A DNA stretch of 64,000 bases. It comes from Ornithinibacillus bavariensis (GTDB lineage Bacteria; Bacillota; Bacilli; Bacillales; Amphibacillaceae). The notes below the pieces were generated by a model. The model was not told where the DNA came from. It saw only the letters and a list, made by a program, of their open reading frames with translations, and made no database searches. The stretch spans positions 1 through 64,000 of the forward strand of contig NZ_BORP01000009.1 of NCBI RefSeq assembly GCF_018333235.1, given 5' to 3'. The position numbers and the translations under genes were made by a program. Shown here one piece after another: positions 17,105 to 30,654 of the stretch (its first letter is position 1; each line of letters opens with the position of its first letter).

Positions 17105-17142
17105 GCATTATCTACAAACGTGTAGCTGGATATAGATAATGC
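17105..17142 (-). other. Structured region before ecfA1 with alternative hairpins
   Basis: A perfect 10-bp inverted repeat (17105-17114 / 17133-17142) shares bases with a second stem CTACA/TGTAG (17112-17116 / 17121-17125). The two cannot form fully together. It lies between the rplQ terminator and ecfA1, about 100 nt before the start codon. Confidence 0.5.
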
Positions 17143-17192
17143 ATTTGTATGTCTTTCCATTACGAACCCTATTCACTTTCCATATACAAAAA

Positions 17193-17237
17193 AAGGGCTT
17201 GGATTTCACCTCGTGGAAGAGATTTAGTCCTGCCCTT
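17193..17237 (-). terminator. Terminator after rplQ
   Basis: On the minus strand AAGGGC (17232-17237) pairs with GCCCTT (17193-17198), with further partial pairing inside. A T7 run follows. It ends the alpha-operon transcript 15 nt after rplQ. Confidence 0.8.
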
Positions 17238-17252
17238 AACGTGTATGGATGA

Positions 17253-17606
17253 TTAAACTAGCTCAATGATTGCCATTTTCGCTCCATCACCTTGACGTTC
17301 GCCTAGCTTAAGAACGCGAGTATATCCACCTTGTCTATCCTCGTAGCGTTTAGCAACATCGTTGAAAAGCTTTTGAAGTACTGAATCCTCTTCATTAGCT
17401 TCTTTGTTGTATAAGAATGCTGCAGCCTGACGACGAGCGTGAAGATCACCACGTTTACCTAATGTAATCATTTTATCAACGACAGATCGAAGCTCTTTCG
17501 CTTTTGCTTCTGTTGTTTCAATCCGCTCGTGAATAATTAAATCAGATGCAAGGTTGCGAAGTAGTGCTAGTCGTGCGTCTGTAGTACGTCCTAGTTTTCT
17601 TGCCAT
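17253..17606 (-). CDS. rplQ: 50S ribosomal protein L17
   Basis: The 117-residue protein starts [18 protein letters not shown] and ends [10 protein letters not shown], and contains the invariant [14 protein letters not shown] and [14 protein letters not shown] segments. It is last gene of the alpha operon, 44 nt after rpoA, and followed by a terminator. Bacillus L17 is about three residues longer at the N-terminus. Confidence 0.99.
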   Translation of the reverse strand: MARKLGRTTDARLALLRNLASDLIIHERIETTEAKAKELRSVVDKMITLGKRGDLHARRQAAAFLYNKEANEEDSVLQKLFNDVAKRYEDRQGGYTRVLKLGERQGDGAKMAIIELV

Positions 17607-17650
17607 GGACTATCCCTCCCTTTCTTGAAACTCTAAAGATGTCCTTACTA

Positions 17651-18595
17651 TTAATCGTCTTTACGTAAGCTTAATCCTAAATCAGCAAGTTTTACTTTAA
17701 CTTCCTCTAATGATTTACGGCCAAGGTTACGCACTTTCATCATATCTTCTTCAGATTTATTTGAAAGCTCTTGAACTGTATTTATGCCAGCACGTTTTAG
17801 ACAATTGTAAGAACGAACCGATAAATCTAACTCTTCAATTGTCATTTCCATTACTTTTTCTTTTTGGTCTTCCTCTTTTTCAACCATAATCTCGACATTT
17901 TGTGCTTCATCTGTTAAACCAACAAAGATGTTCAGATGCTCCGATAAAATCTTAGCACCAAGCGAAATCGCTTCTTCTGGTCTGATACTACCATCAGTCG
18001 AAACATCTAATGTTAATTTATCATAGTTAGCACTCTGTCCTACACGAGTATTCTCTACTTGGTAAGTAACACGTGATACCGGTGTGAAAATGGAATCAAC
18101 TGGAATAACACCAATTGGTTGATCTTCATGTTTATTTGCATCAGCTGGAACATAACCACGACCACGCTCGGCCGTAATCTTCATACGCAGGCTACCTTTT
18201 GAATTTAATGTTGCAATCGGAAGTTCAGGATTTAATACTTCTACATCACTATCAAAGGTTAGATCAGCAGCAGTAACTACTCCTTCTCCTTGCGCATCAA
18301 TTTCCAGTTGTTTAGGTTCATCAGAATAGATCTTTAGTGCTAGCTTTTTCAAATTCAAAATGATAGTAGTTACGTCCTCAACCACACCATCGATAGTTGA
18401 AAATTCATGTAATGCTCCATCAATTTGAACTGATGTTACAGCAGCACCTGGAAGTGAGGATAGTAGGATACGACGCAAGGAGTTTCCAAGAGTTGTACCA
18501 TAACCACGTTCGAGCGGCTCTACCACAAATTTTCCAAATGTAGCATCATCACTAATCTCAACCGTTTCAATCTTTGGCTTTTCTATTTCAATCAT
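17651..18595 (-). CDS. rpoA: RNA polymerase subunit alpha
   Basis: The 314-residue alpha subunit has an N-terminal assembly domain (about 1-228; [20 protein letters not shown]) and a C-terminal DNA/activator-binding domain (about 245-314; [27 protein letters not shown]). It contacts UP elements and activators. It is separated from rpsK by an unusually long 305-nt gap, so it may have its own promoter. Confidence 0.99.
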   Translation of the reverse strand: MIEIEKPKIETVEISDDATFGKFVVEPLERGYGTTLGNSLRRILLSSLPGAAVTSVQIDGALHEFSTIDGVVEDVTTIILNLKKLALKIYSDEPKQLEIDAQGEGVVTAADLTFDSDVEVLNPELPIATLNSKGSLRMKITAERGRGYVPADANKHEDQPIGVIPVDSIFTPVSRVTYQVENTRVGQSANYDKLTLDVSTDGSIRPEEAISLGAKILSEHLNIFVGLTDEAQNVEIMVEKEEDQKEKVMEMTIEELDLSVRSYNCLKRAGINTVQELSNKSEEDMMKVRNLGRKSLEEVKVKLADLGLSLRKDD

Positions 18596-18900
18596 TCCAT
18601 AATACCCTCCTTAAAAACGTCGAAACCCCGGTTAGACACAAGGAGTTCTAACCGAAATTCCTCAAATAGGCAGTTGGCGATTCTGCTCTACCTGTATAGT
18701 TTCATCGTACCTTTTGTCTATGCGATGCTGTATGACAAGGTTAGAAAAAAGAAAACGATGCAAGCGCCTAATGGCGGATTGCTTCAAGCTTTCTTCTATA
18801 AACCTTGGTGATTCAATACTTAAACTATTACAGTATTTCACCTAATACTTTTAGTCATCATAACCCATTATAGACAGGGTGACAAATATTATACGTTCAA
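18596..18900 (-). other. Long rpsK-rpoA intergenic region with hairpin
   Basis: This 305-nt gap holds an 8-bp perfect inverted repeat (18629-18636 / 18647-18654), 34 nt before the rpoA start. A GC-rich hairpin (CCGCC/GGCG core, near 18755-18775) and an isolated TATAAT preceded by TGTC (minus strand, near 18865) are also present. No clear -35 was found. A plus-strand frame encodes a hydrophobic stretch ending ...FFYKPW (stop near 18811), but has no start signal. Confidence 0.5.
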
Positions 18901-19290
18901 TTATACACGACGACGTTTTGGTGGACGGCAACCATTATGAGGAACTGGAGTAACGTCACGAATTGCAGTAACTTCTAGTCCTGCTGCTTGTAAAGAACGA
19001 ATAGCAGCTTCACGACCAGCTCCTGGACCTTTTACAGAAACTTCCAAAGTTTTCATTCCGTTATCAACTGCAGTTTTAGCAGCTGTTTCAGCAGCCATTT
19101 GTGCAGCGAATGGAGTTGATTTACGAGATCCTTTGAAACCAAGTGCACCTGCAGAACTCCAACCAATAACATTACCTTGAACATCTGTAATTGTTACGAT
19201 AGTGTTATTAAAAGTAGAACGGATATGTGCTACGCCAGTCTCAATATTCTTTTTGACACGACGTTTACGTGTATTAGTTTTACGAGCCAT
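18901..19290 (-). CDS. rpsK: 30S ribosomal protein S11
   Basis: The 129-residue protein is the usual length, with [16 protein letters not shown], the mid-region [16 protein letters not shown] and the C-terminus [17 protein letters not shown]. It forms part of the 30S platform near the E site. It lies 21 nt after rpsM. Confidence 0.99.
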   Translation of the reverse strand: MARKTNTRKRRVKKNIETGVAHIRSTFNNTIVTITDVQGNVIGWSSAGALGFKGSRKSTPFAAQMAAETAAKTAVDNGMKTLEVSVKGPGAGREAAIRSLQAAGLEVTAIRDVTPVPHNGCRPPKRRRV

Positions 19291-19311
19291 CTATTTGTTT
19301 ACCTCCTTACA

Positions 19312-19677
19312 TTATTTTTTCTTGTTAGCGATTGTGCGACGTGGGCCTTTGCGTGTACGAGAGTTATTCTTCGTATTTTGTCCGCGAACAGGTAAGCCAC
19401 GACGATGTCTTAATCCGCGATAAGAACCAATTTCGATTAGACGTTTGATGTTTAACGATACTTCACGACGAAGATCACCTTCAGTTGTGTATCCATCAAC
19501 TGCTTGACGAATGCGTCCTAACTCATCTTCAGTAAGGTCACGAACACGAGTATCCTCAGAAACACCAGCTTGCTTTAAAATTTCTTGAGCAGTTTTCTTA
19601 CCAATACCATAAATGTAAGTTAAAGAAATTACTACACGTTTATCACGTGGAATGTCTACTCCTCCAATACGTGCCAT
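19312..19677 (-). CDS. rpsM: 30S ribosomal protein S13
   Basis: The 121-residue protein starts [15 protein letters not shown], has a helix-hairpin-helix-like [12 protein letters not shown] and the basic tail [19 protein letters not shown]. It sits in the 30S head and bridges to L5. It lies 23 nt after rpmJ. Confidence 0.99.
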   Translation of the reverse strand: MARIGGVDIPRDKRVVISLTYIYGIGKKTAQEILKQAGVSEDTRVRDLTEDELGRIRQAVDGYTTEGDLRREVSLNIKRLIEIGSYRGLRHRRGLPVRGQNTKNNSRTRKGPRRTIANKKK

Positions 19678-19700
19678 ATACTTAGCGCACCTCCTTCAAA

Positions 19701-19829
<129 letters not shown>

Positions 19830-19845
19830 TTATATCGGAGCTCGC

Positions 19846-20064
19846 TTATTTATAACGGTACGTAATTCGTCCTTTAGTTAAATCATACGGAGATAATTCT
19901 ACCGTTACTTTATCACCTGGTAAGATACGGATGAAGTGCATACGAATTTTACCAGACACATGAGCCAAGACCGTGTGGCCATTTTCAAGCTCTACATTAA
20001 ACATTGCGTTAGGCAATGTTTCCGTTACGGTTCCTTCCACTTCAATTACATCATCTTTCGCCAT
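19846..20064 (-). CDS. infA: Translation initiation factor IF-1
   Basis: This 72-residue single OB-fold protein ([44 protein letters not shown]) binds the 30S A site during initiation. It is first gene of the infA-rpmJ-rpsM-rpsK-rpoA-rplQ run; upstream is a 435-nt gap where map usually lies. Confidence 0.99.
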   Translation of the reverse strand: MAKDDVIEVEGTVTETLPNAMFNVELENGHTVLAHVSGKIRMHFIRILPGDKVTVELSPYDLTKGRITYRYK

Positions 20065-20499
20065 CGTGCTTTACTCCCTTCTCTTAAATCAGTCACAATA
20101 TTGTTTTATACAAAACACGTAAATCTTGATTTTTATTTGTGACACGACCAGTTTTTAGAAGGCTGTTTTGGACTTAGGAGACGTATAATCCATGTTACAA
20201 TATGATGTGCTATTCTTTCTCATTGGTCGATCATATTTACGGTTTCCCCATCTAATGCCAAGACATTGCAATTATCAAGAACTTAGCTGATAGTCACATC
20301 GTCTAGTGTCCTTGCAAAATACGACAAACAAGACCTATCTGTGGAATCGAATCAGTTTCGTTTACCAACGTTACCTAATTTGAGGGTTTTATTGTCAAAC
20401 ACATACTGTGTTATTCACAAGTAAAGCATTAAACTTTACGACTCATATTATTTTTGTACAAATAGAATTGTCTATTCGTGCAGTGCCTACAGTAATTGC
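20065..20499 (-). other. adk-infA intergenic gap; map absent here
   Basis: No coding frame on either strand looks like methionine aminopeptidase or the small KOW-like gene that separate adk and infA in Bacillus subtilis, and no remnant was recognised. A TTGACA lies on the minus strand (near 20396-20401), but no good -10 follows at the right spacing. A promoter for infA is expected here but not assigned. Confidence 0.6.
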
Positions 20500-21144
<645 letters not shown>

Positions 21145-21174
21145 TCATTTCCCCTCGCTTCATTAGCAGATTTC

Positions 21175-22464
21175 TTATTTAATAAAACCTTTATAGTGAC
21201 GTTTTACTAGCTGTCCTTCTAATTGTTTCATTGTTTGAATAGCAACTCCAACTACAATCAGTAGACTAGTTCCACCGATTTGTACTGCTTGCGGAAGTTT
21301 TGCTATCGAACCTAATAAAATCGGCAATACAGAAACAGCAGCTAAGAAAATTGCTCCTACAAAAGTTAATCGATTAATTACACGAGTTAAATATGTTTCA
21401 GTATTTTTACCAGGACGAATTCCTGGGATATATCCACCTTGTTTTTGCAGATTTTCTGCCATTTGCTCCGGATTAACTTGAACAAATGTATAGAAATACG
21501 AAAACGCAATAATTAACGCAACGTAAATGACCATACCTGCTGGTGACGTATAATCAAAAATTGATTGGATTGTTGTTGCCCATTTACCTTCAAAGAAGCT
21601 CGCAACTGTTCTCGGCGCCATAATAAATGCAACAGAAAAGATTACAGGAATAACCCCTGCAGCATTTACTTTAATTGGTAGGTGAGTAGAGTGTCCACCT
21701 ACTGGCGAACGGTTTACTAATTTCTTTGCATATTGTACTGGGATCTTACGTAACGCCTGATTTACGTAAATAACGCCAACCGTAATCGCTATTGCTACTA
21801 AAGCAATAATCGCAACAATAACGACATTCATGAATAATTCATCGCCAGGATTTGTAAAGTACTGTACATATAGTTGTTCTACTGCATTCGGTAAAGCAGC
21901 TACAATACCTGCAAAAATGATAATCGAGATTCCATTCCCAACTCCATTTGCAGTGATCTGTTCACCTAACCACATTAAGAATGCTGTTCCAGCAGTTAAT
22001 ACAAGTGCAATGATTACAAACTTAACAGGATCTGGGTCAGCGATTAACAAGCCACCAGCCATTGCGTTAAATCCGATAGACATTGCAATTGCTTGCACAA
22101 ATGCAAGAACTACAGTGCCATAACGAGTAACTTGGGCTAGTTTCTTTCTACCCATCTCCCCTTGTTTTTTCCACTCTGAAAACTTTGGCACAACATCCAT
22201 TTGCAAAAGCTGCATGATAATCGATGCTGTAATGTAAGGCATAATCCCCATTGCAAAAATAGAGAAGTTTTGTAATGCCCCCCCACCAAAGGTATCCAAG
22301 AATCCAAATACATTTTGGTGGTTCATAAAATCAATAGCACTTTTATCTGTGAATGGCACAGGAATAAATGTGCCTAGACGGAATACAATTAACATAAGTA
22401 ATGTGAAAATTATTTTCCGTCTAATGTCAGCCACGCGCATAAAATTGGAGAATGTACGGAACAT
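21175..22464 (-). CDS. secY: Protein translocase subunit SecY
   Basis: SecY is the channel of the Sec translocon. The 429-residue protein has ten membrane helices. It carries the plug-region GGALQNFSIFAMGIMPYI and the cytosolic loop IRPGKNTETYL needed for SecA/ribosome contact. Its ATG overlaps the rplO stop by 1 nt (TAATG). SecE is encoded at 48.7 kb. Confidence 0.99.
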   Translation of the reverse strand: MFRTFSNFMRVADIRRKIIFTLLMLIVFRLGTFIPVPFTDKSAIDFMNHQNVFGFLDTFGGGALQNFSIFAMGIMPYITASIIMQLLQMDVVPKFSEWKKQGEMGRKKLAQVTRYGTVVLAFVQAIAMSIGFNAMAGGLLIADPDPVKFVIIALVLTAGTAFLMWLGEQITANGVGNGISIIIFAGIVAALPNAVEQLYVQYFTNPGDELFMNVVIVAIIALVAIAITVGVIYVNQALRKIPVQYAKKLVNRSPVGGHSTHLPIKVNAAGVIPVIFSVAFIMAPRTVASFFEGKWATTIQSIFDYTSPAGMVIYVALIIAFSYFYTFVQVNPEQMAENLQKQGGYIPGIRPGKNTETYLTRVINRLTFVGAIFLAAVSVLPILLGSIAKLPQAVQIGGTSLLIVVGVAIQTMKQLEGQLVKRHYKGFIK

Positions 22465-22904
22465 TAGATCACCTCTACTTTACCGCCCGCTTCTTCGATT
22501 GCTGCTTTTGCTGAAGCAGAGAACTTATGAGCTTTAACGGTATATTTGTTTTCGACGGAACCATTACCAAGTACCTTGATACCTGATTTTAAGCTAGATA
22601 CGACACCTGACTCAAGTAGAAGCTCAGGAGTAATTTCTGTGCCGTCTTCAAATCTGTTTAAAACGTCTAAGTTCACTATAGCATATTCTTTACGATTTAT
22701 GTTTGTAAATCCGCGTTTTGGTAAACGTTGGAATAAAGGCATTTGTCCACCTTCAAATCCTGGACGAACTCCACCGCCAGAACGTGACTTTTGTCCCTTT
22801 TGTCCTCGACCAGAAGTTTTTCCGTTACCAGATGATGTTCCACGACCAACACGGTTTCTTTCTTTGCGAGTTCCTTCTGCTGGTTTTAATTCATGAAGTT
22901 TCAT
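22464..22904 (-). CDS. rplO: 50S ribosomal protein L15
   Basis: The 146-residue protein begins [18 protein letters not shown], has the Gly/Arg-rich extension [19 protein letters not shown] that threads into 23S rRNA, and a C-terminal globular domain. It is translationally coupled to secY. Confidence 0.99.
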   Translation of the reverse strand: MKLHELKPAEGTRKERNRVGRGTSSGNGKTSGRGQKGQKSRSGGGVRPGFEGGQMPLFQRLPKRGFTNINRKEYAIVNLDVLNRFEDGTEITPELLLESGVVSSLKSGIKVLGNGSVENKYTVKAHKFSASAKAAIEEAGGKVEVI

Positions 22905-22933
22905 ACGAGCACCTCCTCTTTACGCTTAGTTAT

Positions 22934-23116
22934 TTAACCTTCTTTAACCGATACAAGATGAGATACTTTGTTAACCATTCCACGAACAGCTGGAGTATCT
23001 TCAAGAACTACGGTTTGACGAATCTTTTTTAAACCTAGTGCTTCAACGGTTTTAATTTGCTTTTCTTTTGCACCGATAACACTGCGTGTGAGGGTGATTT
23101 CTAATTTTTTAGACAT
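22934..23116 (-). CDS. rpmD: 50S ribosomal protein L30
   Basis: This 60-residue short bacterial L30 has the [20 protein letters not shown] and [12 protein letters not shown] segments. It lies between rpsE (13 nt) and rplO (29 nt). Confidence 0.98.
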   Translation of the reverse strand: MSKKLEITLTRSVIGAKEKQIKTVEALGLKKIRQTVVLEDTPAVRGMVNKVSHLVSVKEG

Positions 23117-23129
23117 AATGTTTCCCTCC

Positions 23130-23633
23130 TTATCCTAACAGTTCTTCTACTGACTTTCCGCGAAGTTTAGCAACTTCCTCTGCGCGTTTTAGATTGCTTA
23201 AGCCATCCATTGTAGCGCGAATCATGTTAATTGGTGTGTTCGAACCAAGTGACTTCGTTAAAATGTCACCTACACCTGCAAGCTCTAGTACCGCACGAAC
23301 AGGACCACCAGAGATAACTCCAGTACCTTCAGAAGCTGGCTTCATTAGTACTCGACCAGAACCGAACTCTCCATGAATTTCGTGTGGAATTGTTGTACCA
23401 ACGATTGGTACAGTAATTAAGTTTTTCTTTGCATCGTCAACTGCCTTTTTAATTGCATCTGGTACCTCTTGCGCTTTACCAGTACCAAATCCAACATGAC
23501 CATTCTTATCTCCAACAACAACTAGTGCTGCAAAACGGAAACGACGTCCACCTTTAACTACCTTTGCAACGCGGTTTACCGCAACAACGCGCTCTTCAAG
23601 ATCTAATTTATTAGGATCGATTACTGTTTTCAT
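23130..23633 (-). CDS. rpsE: 30S ribosomal protein S5
   Basis: The 167-residue protein has the RNA-binding loop [18 protein letters not shown] (site of spectinomycin-resistance changes, wild-type-like here) and [15 protein letters not shown]. It takes part in decoding accuracy and mRNA unwinding at the entry channel. Confidence 0.99.
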   Translation of the reverse strand: MKTVIDPNKLDLEERVVAVNRVAKVVKGGRRFRFAALVVVGDKNGHVGFGTGKAQEVPDAIKKAVDDAKKNLITVPIVGTTIPHEIHGEFGSGRVLMKPASEGTGVISGGPVRAVLELAGVGDILTKSLGSNTPINMIRATMDGLSNLKRAEEVAKLRGKSVEELLG

Positions 23634-23653
23634 CTATGTCCCTCCTTTTACGA

Positions 23654-24016
23654 TTAAAATTCAAGACCTGCCTCACGAGCAGCATCTGCTAATGCTTTTA
23701 CACGACCATGATAAAGGTAGCCTCCACGATCAAATACAACTGATTTATGACCTTTATCTTGGGCACGTTTTGCAACTAATTCTCCAACTTTAGTAGCAGC
23801 TTCAACGCTACTTGTTGAATCAAGATTTAATTCTTTCTCAACTGTAGATGCACTTGCTAATGTTACACCATTTGTATCATCTATAAGCTGTGCATAAATG
23901 TGTTTATTGGAACGGTACACGTTTAAACGAGGACGTTCAGCAGTTCCGAAAAGATTTTTACGAACGCGGTTATGTCTTCTTTTACGTGCAACATTTTTGT
24001 CAGGTTTTGTGATCAT
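23654..24016 (-). CDS. rplR: 50S ribosomal protein L18
   Basis: This 120-residue 5S rRNA-binding protein ([44 protein letters not shown]) ends EAGLEF. The start is ATG 24016 (MITKPDKN), 7 nt after AAGGAGTG; the in-frame GTG at 24025 lies inside that site. Confidence 0.98.
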   Translation of the reverse strand: MITKPDKNVARKRRHNRVRKNLFGTAERPRLNVYRSNKHIYAQLIDDTNGVTLASASTVEKELNLDSTSSVEAATKVGELVAKRAQDKGHKSVVFDRGGYLYHGRVKALADAAREAGLEF

Positions 24017-24046
24017 CCGGGTCACTCCTTTCTCGCCTAACTAACC

Positions 24047-24583
24047 TTACTTAGCAGTTTTACCTTCTTTACGACGTACGTATTCATCAACATAGCGAAT
24101 ACCTTTACCTTTGTATGGTTCAGGTTTTCTAATCGCTCTAATGTTGGCAGCAACTGCTCCAACCTTTTCTTTATCAATACCTTTAACGATTACAGAAGTG
24201 TTGCTTGGTACTTCGATTTCAATACCTTCAATTGGATCTATTTCAACTGGATGAGAGTATCCAGCGTTTACGACAACTTTGTTACCTTGCTTTTGTGCAC
24301 GATAACCAACACCGATGATTTGAAGTTGTTTTTCAAAACCTTTTGATACACCTTCAACCATGTTAGCAATGATGCTACGAGTTGTTCCGTGTAATGAACG
24401 ATGTTCTTTTTGATCACTTGGACGTTCAATAGTCACAACGTTATCTGCAACAACGACTTTCATGTCATGATGAAAATCTCTAGTAAGTTCACCCTTTGGG
24501 CCTTTTACAGTTATTGTATTACTGTTAAGTTTTACTTCTACACCACTCGGAATCTCAATTGGCTTAAGTCCTATACGAGACAT
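24047..24583 (-). CDS. rplF: 50S ribosomal protein L6
   Basis: The 178-residue protein starts [15 protein letters not shown]; its C-terminal half has GVGYRAQ and [15 protein letters not shown], which contact the sarcin-ricin loop region. ATG 24583 follows GAGGAGGTG; the upstream GTG at 24592 overlaps the ribosome binding site. Confidence 0.98.
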   Translation of the reverse strand: MSRIGLKPIEIPSGVEVKLNSNTITVKGPKGELTRDFHHDMKVVVADNVVTIERPSDQKEHRSLHGTTRSIIANMVEGVSKGFEKQLQIIGVGYRAQKQGNKVVVNAGYSHPVEIDPIEGIEIEVPSNTSVIVKGIDKEKVGAVAANIRAIRKPEPYKGKGIRYVDEYVRRKEGKTAK

Positions 24584-24613
24584 TCCATGCACCTCCTCAT
24601 CAATAAAAATTAA

Positions 24614-25012
24614 TTACCAAACATATGCTAGAACTTCGCCACCAACAGCTTGAGCGCGAGCTTCTTTATCAGAAAGAACGCCTTTAGATGTTGATACGAT
24701 TGCAATTCCTAAGCCATTTAGTACACGAGGTACCTCATCAGCTTTTGCATATACACGTAGTCCTGGCTTACTTATACGCTTAATTCCTGTAATTACTCGT
24801 TCTTCATTAACACCGTACTTAAGGAAAATACGTAAGATCCCTTGCTTGTTATCTTCAATAACTTCATAATCACGTACAAAGCCTTCACGTTTTAGAATGT
24901 CAGCAATTTCAGTTTTAATTTTAGAAGCAGGAAGCTCTAACTTTTCATGTTTAACCATGTTCGCATTGCGAATACGAGTTAGCATATCTGCGATTGGATC
25001 TGTCATAACCAT
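24614..25012 (-). CDS. rpsH: 30S ribosomal protein S8
   Basis: The 132-residue protein is the usual length ([18 protein letters not shown]..., C-terminal GGEVLAYVW, internal [13 protein letters not shown]). It is a primary binder of 16S helix 21. In enterobacteria S8 regulates the spc operon; no S8 operator was identified here. Confidence 0.99.
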   Translation of the reverse strand: MVMTDPIADMLTRIRNANMVKHEKLELPASKIKTEIADILKREGFVRDYEVIEDNKQGILRIFLKYGVNEERVITGIKRISKPGLRVYAKADEVPRVLNGLGIAIVSTSKGVLSDKEARAQAVGGEVLAYVW

Positions 25013-25042
25013 TACTTAATTACCTCCTTCCCTAATCGGGGT

Positions 25043-25246
<204 letters not shown>

Positions 25247-25257
25247 TTAGCTCATGT

Positions 25258-25800
25258 CTATTTTTGGAAAGGCATGCCCAGCTGAGCTAAAAGTTCACGT
25301 GCTTCTTCGTCTGTATTAGAAGTTGTTACGATAACAATATCCATACCACGCACTTTACTTACTTTATCGTAGTTAATTTCTGGGAAAATTAATTGTTCTT
25401 TAACACCTAAAGTGTAGTTACCACGACCATCAAAAGCTTTTTTCGAGATACCACGGAAGTCACGTACACGTGGTAGTGAAACTGAAATTAGCTTTTGTAG
25501 GAATTCATACATGCGCTCACCGCGAAGTGTTACTTTCGCACCAATCGGCATTCCTTCACGTAGACGGAAACCTGCGATTGACTTTTTAGCACGTGTAATC
25601 ATTGGCTTTTGACCAGAAATTAATGCTAATTCTTCAACAGCGCTATCTAGTGCCTTAGAGTTTTGAACTGCATCACCAACACCCATGTTGACAACAATTT
25701 TCTCAACTGCTGGCACTTCCATAATAGACTTGTAGTTAAATTTATTCATTAATGATGGAACAATTTCATCTTGGTATTTTTGTTTTAATTGATTCACCAT
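25258..25800 (-). CDS. rplE: 50S ribosomal protein L5
   Basis: This 180-residue 5S rRNA- and P-site-tRNA-contacting protein has [36 protein letters not shown] and the C-terminal [11 protein letters not shown] 25800 follows GGAGGG. It lies between rplX and rpsZ. Confidence 0.99.
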   Translation of the reverse strand: MVNQLKQKYQDEIVPSLMNKFNYKSIMEVPAVEKIVVNMGVGDAVQNSKALDSAVEELALISGQKPMITRAKKSIAGFRLREGMPIGAKVTLRGERMYEFLQKLISVSLPRVRDFRGISKKAFDGRGNYTLGVKEQLIFPEINYDKVSKVRGMDIVIVTTSNTDEEARELLAQLGMPFQK

Positions 25801-25824
25801 GTTGCCCTCCTTTCACAGCAAATA

Positions 25825-26136
25825 CTATTTATCTAAAGCTTCTCCGGAACTTTTAGCGATACGAACTTTCTTTCCGTTACGTACTTCATACCCAACACGA
25901 GTTGGTTTACCGGATTTCGGATCTACTGGCATCACGTTAGAAACATGAATTGGTGCTTCTAGGTTAAGAATTCCACCTTGTGGATTCTCTTGTGATGGTT
26001 TCGCGTGTTTCTTAATCATGTTAACACCCTCAACAAGTACACGATCCTTTTTTGGATAAGCTTCAAGGATAGTACCGGTTTTGCCGCGATCTTTACCGGA
26101 AATAACGATAACTTTATCACCTTTTTTTACATGCAT
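25825..26136 (-). CDS. rplX: 50S ribosomal protein L24
   Basis: This 103-residue KOW-domain assembly initiator ([34 protein letters not shown]) sits near the peptide exit tunnel. It lies 34 nt after rplN. Confidence 0.99.
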   Translation of the reverse strand: MHVKKGDKVIVISGKDRGKTGTILEAYPKKDRVLVEGVNMIKKHAKPSQENPQGGILNLEAPIHVSNVMPVDPKSGKPTRVGYEVRNGKKVRIAKSSGEALDK

Positions 26137-26170
26137 GCTTGACGCACCTCCTTACAAGGTAATTCTCTTC

Positions 26171-26864
<694 letters not shown>

Positions 26865-26870
26865 TCATTA

Positions 26871-28154
<1,284 letters not shown>

Positions 28155-28157
28155 TAA

Positions 28158-28499
28158 TTACCCCTCCTTCTTTTCTGATAGAACCACTGTAATGTGGCTT
28201 GTGCGCTTATTAATTTTACTTGCACGTCCTTGAGCGCGTGGACGGAAACGTTTCAATGTTACACCTTCGTTTACGAATGCTTCAGAAACTACTAGGTTAT
28301 CTGGATCCATTTCGTAGTTGTGTTCTGCGTTAGCGATTGCTGACTTTAACACCTTTTCTACTACAGGAGAAGCACCGCGTTGTGTGTGGCGTAGAATTGC
28401 AATTGCTTCGCCAACTTGTTTTCCTCGAATTAAATCAACGACTAATCGCACTTTACGAGGAGCAATACGAACTGATTTTGCTACGGCTTTAGCTTGCAT
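28158..28499 (-). CDS. rplV: 50S ribosomal protein L22
   Basis: The 113-residue protein starts [20 protein letters not shown] and has the tunnel-lining beta-hairpin [21 protein letters not shown], where macrolide-resistance changes occur in other species; no such insertion is seen. Confidence 0.99.
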   Translation of the reverse strand: MQAKAVAKSVRIAPRKVRLVVDLIRGKQVGEAIAILRHTQRGASPVVEKVLKSAIANAEHNYEMDPDNLVVSEAFVNEGVTLKRFRPRAQGRASKINKRTSHITVVLSEKKEG

Positions 28500-28520
28500 A
28501 CCCTTTAGCGCCTCCTCTCA

Positions 28521-28799
28521 TTAGCGTTTTGTTTTCTTATCGTCACTAGCGTGTCCTTTGTACGTACGTGTTGGAGCAAATTCACCTAATTTATGTCCAA
28601 CCATGTCTTCTGTAACATATACAGGCACATGCTTACGTCCATCATAAACCGCAATAGTGTGTCCGATGAAGTTCGGGAATATTGTAGAACGACGTGACCA
28701 AGTTTTAATCACTTGCTTCTTGTCAGATTCATTCAATTGATCAATTTTTTTCAATAGATGGTCATCTGCAAAAGGTCCTTTTTTTAAGCTACGACCCAT
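28521..28799 (-). CDS. rpsS: 30S ribosomal protein S19
   Basis: The 92-residue head protein has [42 protein letters not shown] and [22 protein letters not shown]. It binds with S13. Confidence 0.99.
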   Translation of the reverse strand: MGRSLKKGPFADDHLLKKIDQLNESDKKQVIKTWSRRSTIFPNFIGHTIAVYDGRKHVPVYVTEDMVGHKLGEFAPTRTYKGHASDDKKTKR

Positions 28800-28857
28800 G
28801 GATAAACCTCCTTTCGAAGTTCAGAAATGGGAATTATTTCCCGTTTAGACAATGTAA

Positions 28858-29688
28858 TTATTTTTTACGTTTACGAACAATATACTTATCAGAAGCTTTA
28901 TTACGCTTACGTGTTTTATATCCAAGTGTTGGTTTGCCCCAAGGAGTCATTGGTGATTTACGTCCGATAGGAGCACGGCCTTCACCACCACCGTGTGGGT
29001 GATCGTTAGGGTTCATTACAGATCCACGTACAGTTGGGCGAATACCCATCCAACGAGAACGACCAGCTTTACCAACGCGAATTAGTTCATGTTCTACGTT
29101 ACCCACTTGACCGACAGTAGCACGGCAAGTTGATAGCACTAAACGAACTTCACCAGAAGCTAAACGTACAAGTGTATATTTATCTTCACGGCCTAGGATT
29201 TGTGCTTCAGCACCAGCAGAACGAGCTAATTGTCCTCCACGACCTGGTTTTAATTCAATGTTATGGATTACAGTACCAACTGGAATGTTTGCTAGTGGAA
29301 GTGCATTACCCACTTTAATGTCTGCATTTTCTCCAGACTCAATTACTTGACCAACTTGTAATCCTTTTGGTGCTAGAATATAACGCTTTTCACCATCAGC
29401 GTAGTTAATTAATGCAATATTAGCGGTACGGTTAGGATCGTATTCGATTGTAGCAACGCTTCCTGGTATACCATCTTTATCGCGTTTAAAGTCAATAATA
29501 CGATATTGACGCTTATGACCGCCACCTTGATGACGAACCGTTAATTTCCCTTGGTTGTTACGTCCACCACGCTTCGCTAGCGGAGCAAGTAGGGATTTTT
29601 CCGGTGTATCTGTAGTGATTTCAGCAAAATCTGATACAGACATATTACGTCTACCATTAGAGGTAGGTTTAAACTTTTTGATCGCCAT
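28858..29688 (-). CDS. rplB: 50S ribosomal protein L2
   Basis: The 276-residue peptidyl-transferase-region protein has an OB and an SH3-like domain, and the C-terminal block [24 protein letters not shown] containing the conserved His residues. It lies 29 nt after rplW. Confidence 0.99.
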   Translation of the reverse strand: MAIKKFKPTSNGRRNMSVSDFAEITTDTPEKSLLAPLAKRGGRNNQGKLTVRHQGGGHKRQYRIIDFKRDKDGIPGSVATIEYDPNRTANIALINYADGEKRYILAPKGLQVGQVIESGENADIKVGNALPLANIPVGTVIHNIELKPGRGGQLARSAGAEAQILGREDKYTLVRLASGEVRLVLSTCRATVGQVGNVEHELIRVGKAGRSRWMGIRPTVRGSVMNPNDHPHGGGEGRAPIGRKSPMTPWGKPTLGYKTRKRNKASDKYIVRKRKK

Positions 29689-29717
29689 CTTGTTTTCCCT
29701 CCTTCACTTAATATCTC

Positions 29718-30005
29718 TTAGCCTTCAAAGAAGTCTAGATCTTTGCTGTCAGCGGATAGCTGCACAATTGCTTTTTTACGATCTGGGCGGAAACCACCGT
29801 ATCGGCCCATTCGCTTGAATTTACCTTTTAGATTGATTGTGTTAACTTTTTCAACTTTTACACCAAAGATTTCTTCAACCGCATCTTTGATTTGTGTTTT
29901 GTTCGCTTTTTTACTTACTTCGAACGTATATTTCTTCTCTGCCATAAGATCAGCAGAATGCTCAGTAATTACAGGGCGCTTAATAATATCACGTGCATCA
30001 GTCAT
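29718..30005 (-). CDS. rplW: 50S ribosomal protein L23
   Basis: This 95-residue tunnel-exit protein is a docking site for trigger factor and SRP ([39 protein letters not shown]). Its ATG overlaps the rplD stop by 1 nt. Confidence 0.99.
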   Translation of the reverse strand: MTDARDIIKRPVITEHSADLMAEKKYTFEVSKKANKTQIKDAVEEIFGVKVEKVNTINLKGKFKRMGRYGGFRPDRKKAIVQLSADSKDLDFFEG

Positions 30006-30628
30006 TATGCAAGCACCTCCCCTGCTTTTTCAGCTGCATCCTTCGTTAAGATAAGTTTGTCATGCATTAATAAATCAAGTACATTAACTTCAGTAACAGA
30101 TAGAACTTTAACACCTTGAAGGTTGTTAGCTGAACGTACTACATTTTCATCAGTTTCTGCAGTTACGATTAATGCTTTTTCGTTTACATTTAAAGCTCTA
30201 AGCATTTTTACAACTTCTTTTGTTTTAGGAGCATCAAATACGATGTTATCTAAAACTACTACGTTTTCTTCTTGTACTTTAGAAGATAATGCAGATTTAA
30301 GTGCTAAACGACGAACTTTCTTAGGTAATTTATAGCTATAGCTACGTGGTGTAGGACCGAATACAGTACCACCACCAACCCATTGTGGTGAGCGAATAGA
30401 ACCTTGACGCGCACGTCCTGTTCCCTTCTGACGCCATGGCTTACGACCTCCGCCACGAACTTCAGAACGGTTTTTAACTTTATGCGTACCTTGACGCATA
30501 GAAGCACGTTGCATAACTACCGCTTCGTGTAAAACATGTGTGTTTGGTTCAATACCAAAGACAGAATCGTTTAATTCGATTTCACCTGCTTGTGAACCAT
30601 CTTGTTTAAATAGTGCTACTTTAGGCAT
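30005..30628 (-). CDS. rplD: 50S ribosomal protein L4
   Basis: The 207-residue protein has the tunnel loop [27 protein letters not shown] region around residues 45-70, and a Rossmann-like globular part. It lies 26 nt after rplC. L4 regulates the S10 operon in enterobacteria; that mechanism is not established in Bacillaceae. Confidence 0.99.
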   Translation of the reverse strand: MPKVALFKQDGSQAGEIELNDSVFGIEPNTHVLHEAVVMQRASMRQGTHKVKNRSEVRGGGRKPWRQKGTGRARQGSIRSPQWVGGGTVFGPTPRSYSYKLPKKVRRLALKSALSSKVQEENVVVLDNIVFDAPKTKEVVKMLRALNVNEKALIVTAETDENVVRSANNLQGVKVLSVTEVNVLDLLMHDKLILTKDAAEKAGEVLA

Positions 30629-30654
30629 GACATATCCTCCCTTCGTATATATGA

